From: Setaria digitata
Lineage: Eukaryota; Nematoda; Chromadorea; Rhabditida; Setariidae
Assembly (NCBI GenBank): GCA_003640385.1
Contig: RCAB01000281.1
Coordinates: forward strand, 18,770-82,769
Direction: 5' to 3'
Length of the DNA: 64,000 nt
The notes under the pieces were generated by a model. It saw nothing but the letters and a program-made list of their open reading frames with translations, was not told where the DNA came from and did no database searches. Positions 53,870-64,000 of this stretch are shown piece by piece. The translations under genes were made by a program, and so were the position numbers. Each line of letters starts with the position of its first letter. The stretch's first letter is position 1.

Positions 53870-54060
53870 TATTTTATATATATATAAAATTTATATTATA
53901 TATATATATATATAAAATAAATATATATATAATATAAATATATATAATATAAAGNTTATATTATATATATATATAAAATAAATATATATATAATATAAAT
54001 ATATATAATATAAAGTATATATGATTAGTATATATATATATGATTAGTATATCATGTATA
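53870..54060. repeat. TATA-type AT satellite containing a single N and a direct duplication
   Basis: Nearly pure A/T with repeated TATATA and AATATAAAG units. 53891-53954 and 53956-54015 repeat the same sequence around the N at 53955, followed by ATGATTAGTATAT units (three partial copies up to about 54072). The true length is probably unresolved in the assembly. Confidence 0.85.
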
Positions 54061-54751
54061 TATATGATTAGTACTGGTATTTTTGCGCATTGGTAGTGTT
54101 TGATAGTTTTGTTTGGCTTCGTTTGTAATCTGCATTCTTACATCTAACATTGATTTGTAGTTTTGAACTTTTTGCGCTTTCACATTGAATGCGGAAGGGA
54201 TATGATTCAATTATTGTATCATATTTTTCAGGATTAAAGATGATACTTTTGTTTTATCCTGGAAAGGATGATCAATTTTATTATTTCAAGGTATTATTTG
54301 CCCGTCGTGAAATGTATTTATCTGATATTTCTTGTTTGTTTGTACATTTTCCAGTGTTCATTTCGAATGATCATGACTAAGTTTTCTGAAACTGTGCAGT
54401 ACTTTGAGTTAATTTTCACTGGTCTTTACTGGTATAGTTAAAATTTATGCTTAGATTTGAACTTTTCAAAAGTTTTGCCTTAAAACACGATCTCTGTCAT
54501 ACTTGACGTATGCTTTAAGTAAGTTGAACACAATGGTTTATATAACTATATCGTGAATTAATTCGAGACCATTTTATATATTATAATTACTGTGCACCAC
54601 CATATATGCACTGTTAATTTACCATATGTGGCAATAGTTGGCTCAGAATTATGGCTCTCCCTGCTTTCAGATATCAGAATGCTAAAGTCGCAGTAGCAAA
54701 GCAGCTAAAATCAGAGTTATTTAGAATTTCACAATGATATTTCCGACAGTA

Positions 54752-57356
54752 ATGTTATCGATAAATACTATAGCATTATATTTAAAGCAGTCGCGTCCAA
54801 TTTTTCGAATTGGCTTATGCGTAATTCTGTTAGGTTAGTTTGACATGTGTTTTTTCAAAATAGATCTTGGGATTTTACACATTATTTCAATTGTTGGTTT
54901 CTTTGTTAACCACTTATTCAGTAGAAATTGTATATATATTAAGATATAAATCGACATTGTATCATCCTTTCAGAAATGTCGCTTTGGTGAAGAAGTGGTT
55001 TTTTTTTTCTTCGAAGTATTGTTGAGCACTTATTAGTTGCCATCCATTTGTCTATTATTCTTATTTTTATAGGTGGAATTTTATCTCTTTCTGACGTTAT
55101 TTTCAAATTCTTTTCACTGACTGGTAATGATCTGGTGAGATTTGAATTGTGGCGACTTTTTACGCATTTTATCGTCGAGACTAATGTTTTCGCCTTAGTT
55201 TTACTTCTATGGAATCTACAACAAGTGGCATCGTTGATCGAGCCAAACTGGGGCATGTTCGAGGCGATTAAATATTTAACCCTAGTTCAGGTCTAATTTA
55301 TGCTCTGCTCTATTCGGAAAGCATGATTAGTTTGCTATATTGATTAAATAAGTGATACTGAATTGAGTTGAAGTGAAGTAAGTTGATTTTATATATATAC
55401 TAATTCATCTGAAATCATGGATAGAAATCTTCTTATAATATTGATAGTTCCACCTTATAGGTTGGATCGTCACTTTTAATCGCTGTTATATCATTACTAA
55501 CTTTTGTCATCGCAGTGAATGATACCTTCTTTTTTAATACCTATATATTTGGTTTACTATCAGCATGTTCCGCAGTTTGTGTTGCTATAAAACAGGTGAA
55601 GGGGTTGAATTTTCGTTAAGATTTTCGAAGCATTTTCGAGGCTTATTTCTCTTTAGGCTGCCATTCGTGTTTCAGGTCAGAATTTTTTCTTTTTTGGTGA
55701 GGCGCTTTTTCAGCGTATATTATTCACTTAATATTGTAGCTTTTCCTAGCTTAGATTTATTATTGCGTTTGGAATCTTCTCCATCGTTCAACCACACAGT
55801 TACCTTTTTAGTATCTACCGGACTCGATACTGCTGACAACGCCAATTGGACGCATTAAAAATACCCATCTTCCATTTTGTGTTGCAGTCAGCGCATCGTT
55901 CCTGGTTGCATTCGGCCTTCTTCGCTGGGTTTCAATACTTCAAATTCTATCCGGAATTCAATTAAGTTGGATTTATTTGCGGTTTTTGCAACCGCATGAT
56001 GCTGGTGAACCGAGAGGTGACCCCAGCGAACATTTTGCATGGGCAACGTATGTCACGTTTTTTTTTTTTTTTTTCTTTTAAATCACAGTGCTGTGATTGC
56101 AGTGCTAGAAGGCAAATAAAGAAAACTGAGAAGACTTATCTTTCTTTACGTCAGATCGTTTTATTAATCACCGGAACATAATTTGATAGTAATACAACTC
56201 CGGGTAGACACTGCTAAGGTGTGCGTTGAAGTAAGCTGAAACGTCAAGTAGCTTCTCACTCTATACGTTAAATTGCTGTATTCACTGTTTGTAAGATTTT
56301 TAGTTCGAATTGCATGAAGCAGTTGTATGACCTGAATTAATCACTGCTTTTTCCATAAGATATATCTATGAATTGGTCATTCTTTACTGAAGTGGGTTCC
56401 ACAATTCCTCTCATATGAAATTTTAAATAAAAAATTGTAATCATAGGATCTTGAGAAATAATTAAAAAAGGCTCCTGTTGTTCTGTCAGCTAAGATCTGT
56501 TTCATTTTTTAACGGTTTTCAGTCTATTCCCTTCGAAATTACAACCGCTAATGAGAGTATTATCATCAGCAGCTTATACTTGCCTGATACATATGCACCT
56601 GTGTAAACCAATGGCAAGACATATCGATCTAACACGACTTGATTCCGTAAATGTAATTCTTCCTGGCTTGCAGACGAAAGACACGGAAAGAAGGCGGTAA
56701 GCTTTTCTTTCTTAATTCCTAAGTTTTGTGTTTTTATCATTAACTGGCTTGGTAATGTTGTTGTTGAACCCTCTTATGTCTTTTTTTCTTAATTTCTCGT
56801 TTCATCCTTTGTCATCTGAGCAGTAGCAGAACCTGATTTATATTGCATTTCTGTTTGCTCTGTTTTAATAAGAAAGTTTAAGGCAGAAGGCCCTGCGTGA
56901 CTTAACAGAACGTTTAAATAGAGCGCAGCAGACCGAAACAGGTTTGTGGCCAGAAATGGAAGACGTTGAAGAAAGTGTAATAGTGCATGATATTTCTGCA
57001 GCAGAGCAACAAGAGAAAGCAGGAAGTGATTCAGTTAGTATTAAATTTCAGTTTTATACCATAAATTCGTCTAACTACGTTTTAATTTGTCTAAAAGAAT
57101 AAATTAAAGGAAATCCAGGCACTGGTATCCTTGTTTACTTTATATCTGACAGAAGATCTGCTGCATGGGATAACTATGTGGTTCAGTTCCATCTTACGAA
57201 ATCATAAATAGAAGTGTAGTAGTTTTTGTGGACGCAAGACCATTTTCTGTTTTGAAATTATTTCATCAAATTTTGAATTTCTTGCGGATTTTTTTGTAGG
57301 TACTTTTAATTGATGAAGTGAATGCTGGTAAAGAAAAAGGCGAGACAGCAATCTGA
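54752..57356 (+). CDS. tmem115: TMEM115-like Golgi rhomboid-fold membrane protein
   Basis: Exons 54752-54833, 55073-55290, 55461-55595, 55812-56047, 56523-56696, 56883-57033 and 57300-57356 join in phase to 350 residues (human TMEM115 is 351 from memory). Visible order: short N-terminus MLSINTIALYLKQSRPIFRI; membrane segments with LWRLFTHFIVE and IEPNWGMFEAIKY (family THGLxE and LEPLWG); FGLLSACSAVCVAIKQ; GRIKNTHLPF; QLSWIYLRF; then a cytosolic tail with DTERRRQKALRDLTERLNR and LWPEMEDVEES matching the family tail. There is no Ser-His dyad, so it is a rhomboid-like fold without protease activity. The human protein acts at the Golgi in retrograde traffic with the COG complex (family knowledge). 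The start is the first in-frame ATG of exon 1. Confidence 0.9.
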
Positions 57357-57374
57357 AATATATAGTTCTGAATA

Positions 57375-57444
57375 GGTCCCGCTATCGACAAATATTCAAT
57401 TCTTCATCAGGTTCTGTTATCGACAGATGTTCTGTTCTTCATTA
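57375..57444. repeat. 35-bp imperfect tandem repeat in the TMEM115 3' flank
   Basis: 57375-57409 and 57410-57444 are adjacent copies sharing 27 of 35 positions (core ATCGACA...TTCTTCAT). Differences are mostly transitions. It lies within 20 bases of the stop codon, so it is probably in the 3' UTR. Confidence 0.8.
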
Positions 57445-59976
57445 AACTTAAAGCTTAATGATCCTGAAAGATTGGAGAAGTTAACTAGTTGTGTTCTTTA
57501 GTAACAGTTTCAAGGAACTGTAACCACTTTGGTAAAATGGTTGGTGCTGAATTCAAAGCTGGAAATTTGCCTCTGGAGCGAAATGTGGAAGATAGGGTTG
57601 ATTTTTAAATTGCATCTGAATTTCTTTATTCATCGCTACTGAGAAGTTGAGTTTATGGTGCTGATAATTTACAGCTATGTTTATAATTACTGTCAACTCC
57701 TTCTGAAATTTCCATTGGTTTTTGAGAAATAATAAAACTTTTATTACGTTCTCAGCAAATATCGGTTCCTACATGTTTTCTCTATAACTACCGAAGAAGC
57801 ACTTTTGAACATTTTCTGATAGTGATTCCAAAGATATGAAATTGGTGACTTTTCCTATAGGACAGCCTCATTTGTAAAGCAAGTAGTTCCTTGTGAGTGG
57901 TATTGTTGAATGAACCAGATCATTTTTTTAATACGGCACTCCACAAAATGTTATTTTGACAGTTTCCTATAGCCTCATTCATGTCTGTACGACCTTACTT
58001 TCATTTACTGCATTTAAACTGAGGAATTTTTGATTGCCAGATACTTTGCGCCATGTTCAATGCTAAAATTAAGTCAAATATACCAAAGCTATTCCTTACC
58101 AGGCCATAATTTGGCAAGTCATCCTAAAACAGCATTAACAAACAGAACAGTGGAAGAAACAGGACACTTATAATCGTTCACGGTACTTTCAGTTCTTCAG
58201 CCGTGTTTTTTTCGCTGCCACCTCATTTACCTTCTAACCTCTTCAAGCAGATCCAGGACTAGCCGATCCACAACTACTAAGTACTCAACCAATTTGTCTG
58301 TAAGTGGCACGAAACTAGACTGATCCCTAATTGGTTTTAAGCATCTATAGAGCTAGTTTATATGCAGAAACTGTTACCATCATACAGAGTTTTGGGGTAG
58401 GATGACTCAGCCAATTCTCTACCATCCTACCAGAAATTAACCTACGATTAATTAGTCGAAGAAAAATAAAGTTAAAATTAATCCCTGTTAGAAGGGCATA
58501 ACCTGAAACAGTTGCTTGTTATTCATCTTCTCAAGAGAATATTACATTTTGCTTACCATCTTTGCAAATATTTTCCGGTTCAAAGCAGTGGAGAAAGTGA
58601 AGTTCACTAAATATATCAACAGACTTTGATCTTCAGTTTACGACAAATCAAAGTATTTCACAAGATGATTTCCTCTTACTCTGTCATCCAGTTTCAATCG
58701 AAATCTACCTGTACAATACAGATTTAAATTGAACAATCTGTTGCAATAAATCGCATCTCAAACTGACAATGAAATATCTACTAAGCTCTGAAATTTTGAC
58801 CATTCTCATTTTTTTACGAGATTGCACAATCATTTCCATCAAAAAAGTAAGTGAAATGTAATGATCTTAAATTTAAATCTGAGGAAAATCTCATTCATAA
58901 ATTACCAGAATAAAACATCAAGAATGATAATGATATGATCAGACTAAAAAGAAAAAAATAACGAAGTATTACTTGAACAAATTCACTGGGATAGTACAAT
59001 CTTGTTATCATATGAGTGATATCGTAATAATAACAACGTTATTGTAAAAATGGTGGCATTTTACCTGGAATGAAACCCAAAACCGAGTAAGGAAATGACG
59101 GTATTCTATCACCGTTGCAATTTTCTTTTTTTTTAATCTGATTAATAAATGATCCAACTATTACAAAAAAAAAAAATTGGGCTACCATGGATGTTCTGAA
59201 AATGTGTAATGTTGTCCCAGACATGAAAAAAATGAGAACTAAGCAATCCTTCTTTACCTTTTTTATTAATTAGCATTGCTACTGTATACCAAAGTGATCA
59301 TCCCTTACGCTAATATTAATCTGCCGGACATGAAACAATACCTTTCTGTTTACATTTGTTTACTAAAAATTTCATTTTCCATGCAAAGAAGCGGAAAATA
59401 TAGCAAAGCATAAAAATGAATAAATTTTTTGGTTAACTAAAAGATGTTCCATACCTTTCTCTGATAAGAATTCAAATTTGCATTAATTTTAAATTTGAAA
59501 AAGAAATATGAAAAATGTTCTTGTGCATATTTTAAAGAAAAAAAAAAAAAATGCACCTTCATAAACTTCGTAATGCGATTTTTTTTTCTTCAGTTTTTTT
59601 ATTTGTTTGTTTGTTCGTTCCATTTACATATTGTTTATTTATCAGTTTTATTTGACAATAATGTATTAGTAATGAATATTTACATAATTTTAAACTTTAT
59701 AGTAAAAAATATTAGATTTGATAAGTACTGATTATTTACGTATTTCTTGCATATTAATAATTCATGATCAATTGAAATTGCTAACAATTATACGATCTAT
59801 TTTTTATTTTCCTCTTTTTTTCTTTTCAATCAACAGTATCAAATTATCATTATGAAATAACAATGACTCAATTATTCCTAAAAATTTGTGAATTAGTTTG
59901 CTACAAAATGAATAAATCATTGTAAAAAAAAAAGACTGAATATAAAACAATTATACAGGTTTTTTTTTTTCATATA

Positions 59977-60018
59977 TTTCAGGTATACATACATATATAT
60001 ATATATATATACCTGAAA
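59977..60018. repeat. Inverted repeat flanking an AT tract, 3' of choline kinase
   Basis: TTTCAGGTATA (59977-59987) pairs exactly with TATACCTGAAA (60008-60018) around an (AT)n loop. It ends 25 bases beyond the choline kinase stop codon, so it would form a hairpin in the 3' UTR of that transcript. Confidence 0.8.
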
Positions 60019-60042
60019 ATAAGAACTTGTTTTATGCATTTA

Positions 60043-63647
<3,605 letters not shown>

Positions 63648-63949
63648 AACAAAAATATATTTTAACAAAATGACTACAATGATAAACGGGAAAACAAAAG
63701 CTTTCCATTCTTCTTTTTTTTTTTTTTCTTTAATATATATATTTTTTCCATTATTTTTTGTTTTCAATTGAAAAAAAAAAAAAGGCATTTTTCATTCGTA
63801 CTAACTATTAGCTTGGCAAATCATTGAACAAACTGTTTTCTCATCGATAGGCAAATAAAAAAAAATAAAAACGATGAAGCATTTTCATTTTACACTTTCA
63901 TTTATTGTTATTGTGCATATTTGATTTTTATTTATTTTTCGCTTTCCTT

Positions 63950-63986
<37 letters not shown>

Positions 63987-64000
63987 TTTTTTTTTTTTTT
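63648..64000. other. 5' flank of choline kinase to the right edge
   Basis: AT-rich, with a T homopolymer that fills most of the last 50 bases. It may contain an upstream exon or the promoter of the choline kinase gene, but I see no supported coding signal. Confidence 0.4.

Larger units (their letters stand above)
44453..54751. other. 10-kb gene-free AT-rich region
   Basis: Upstream of aex-3 and upstream of the TMEM115 gene, so it contains both promoters, but I cannot locate them. Contents: many A/T homopolymers (for example 44831-44850, 48462-48482, 48787-48804, 51269-51293), TTATTA-rich stretches (46920-47260), a CT microsatellite, a GA microsatellite, a less AT-rich island (about 47640-48030), the N-junction at 50800 and the AT satellite at 53870-54060. 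No frame has a recognisable family signature. Confidence 0.6.
57357..60042. other. Intergenic, convergent 3' flanks of TMEM115-like and choline kinase genes
   Basis: About 2.7 kb. The left part, to about 58850, is less AT-rich than the surrounding DNA and contains a 35-bp imperfect tandem repeat just after the TMEM115 stop. I looked for transposon or host protein signatures in this part on both strands and recognised none. AATAAA near 57728 is a candidate polyadenylation signal for the TMEM115 gene. From about 58850 on, the sequence returns to A/T homopolymer-rich DNA and ends in the hairpin near 59977-60018. Confidence 0.5.

Overview
The window is AT-rich eukaryotic DNA with multi-exon genes. 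Introns are mostly 60-500 bp, acceptors are mostly TTTCAG or TTTTAG, homopolymer runs are long, and gene density is low. Gene content (an MTM-5/SBF pseudophosphatase, an AEX-3/MADD Rab GEF, a nematode-type Clc-like tetraspan protein, choline kinase) points to a nematode. I infer a parasitic, filarial-like one from the base composition and intron sizes; this is not proven. I rebuilt the exon chains by hand from splice sites, reading phase and remembered family sequences. Almost all phases close exactly, and the exceptions are reported as findings.

Layout: (1) 1-2853, minus: 5' two-thirds of an EOGT-type ER O-GlcNAc transferase, cut by the left edge. (2) 4264-16578, plus: a complete 39-exon mtm-5/SBF gene (DENN, GRAM, dead myotubularin phosphatase, C1, PH), divergent from EOGT. 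(3) 21093-22229, minus: a small three-exon LIM-only (LMO/rhombotin) gene. (4) 28436-30418, plus: a seven-exon Clc-like/claudin-like tetraspan protein whose first exon lies in a sequence written twice around a one-base gap. (5) 33498-44452, minus: a complete 31-exon aex-3/MADD gene. (6) 54752-57356, plus: a seven-exon TMEM115-like Golgi protein. (7) 60043-63647, minus: choline/ethanolamine kinase, with one problematic splice acceptor and a 301-base A run in an intron.

The rest is AT-rich non-coding DNA with microsatellites, palindromes and four single-N joins. Three of the joins are flanked by direct duplications and one by an inverted repeat, which looks like unmerged contig ends. I see no tRNA, rRNA, CRISPR array or intact transposon. 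The genes are ordinary single-copy cell-biology genes and not a linked cluster, although two (mtm-5 and aex-3) encode DENN-domain Rab GEFs and three (EOGT, TMEM115, choline kinase) serve the secretory pathway or membrane lipids. I found no convincing undescribed system. The observations most worth checking are a possible 29-codon cassette exon in mtm-5, a 63-nt in-frame intron in aex-3, a one-base frame break beside an A run in mtm-5, a missing AG acceptor in choline kinase, and the assembly-join duplications.
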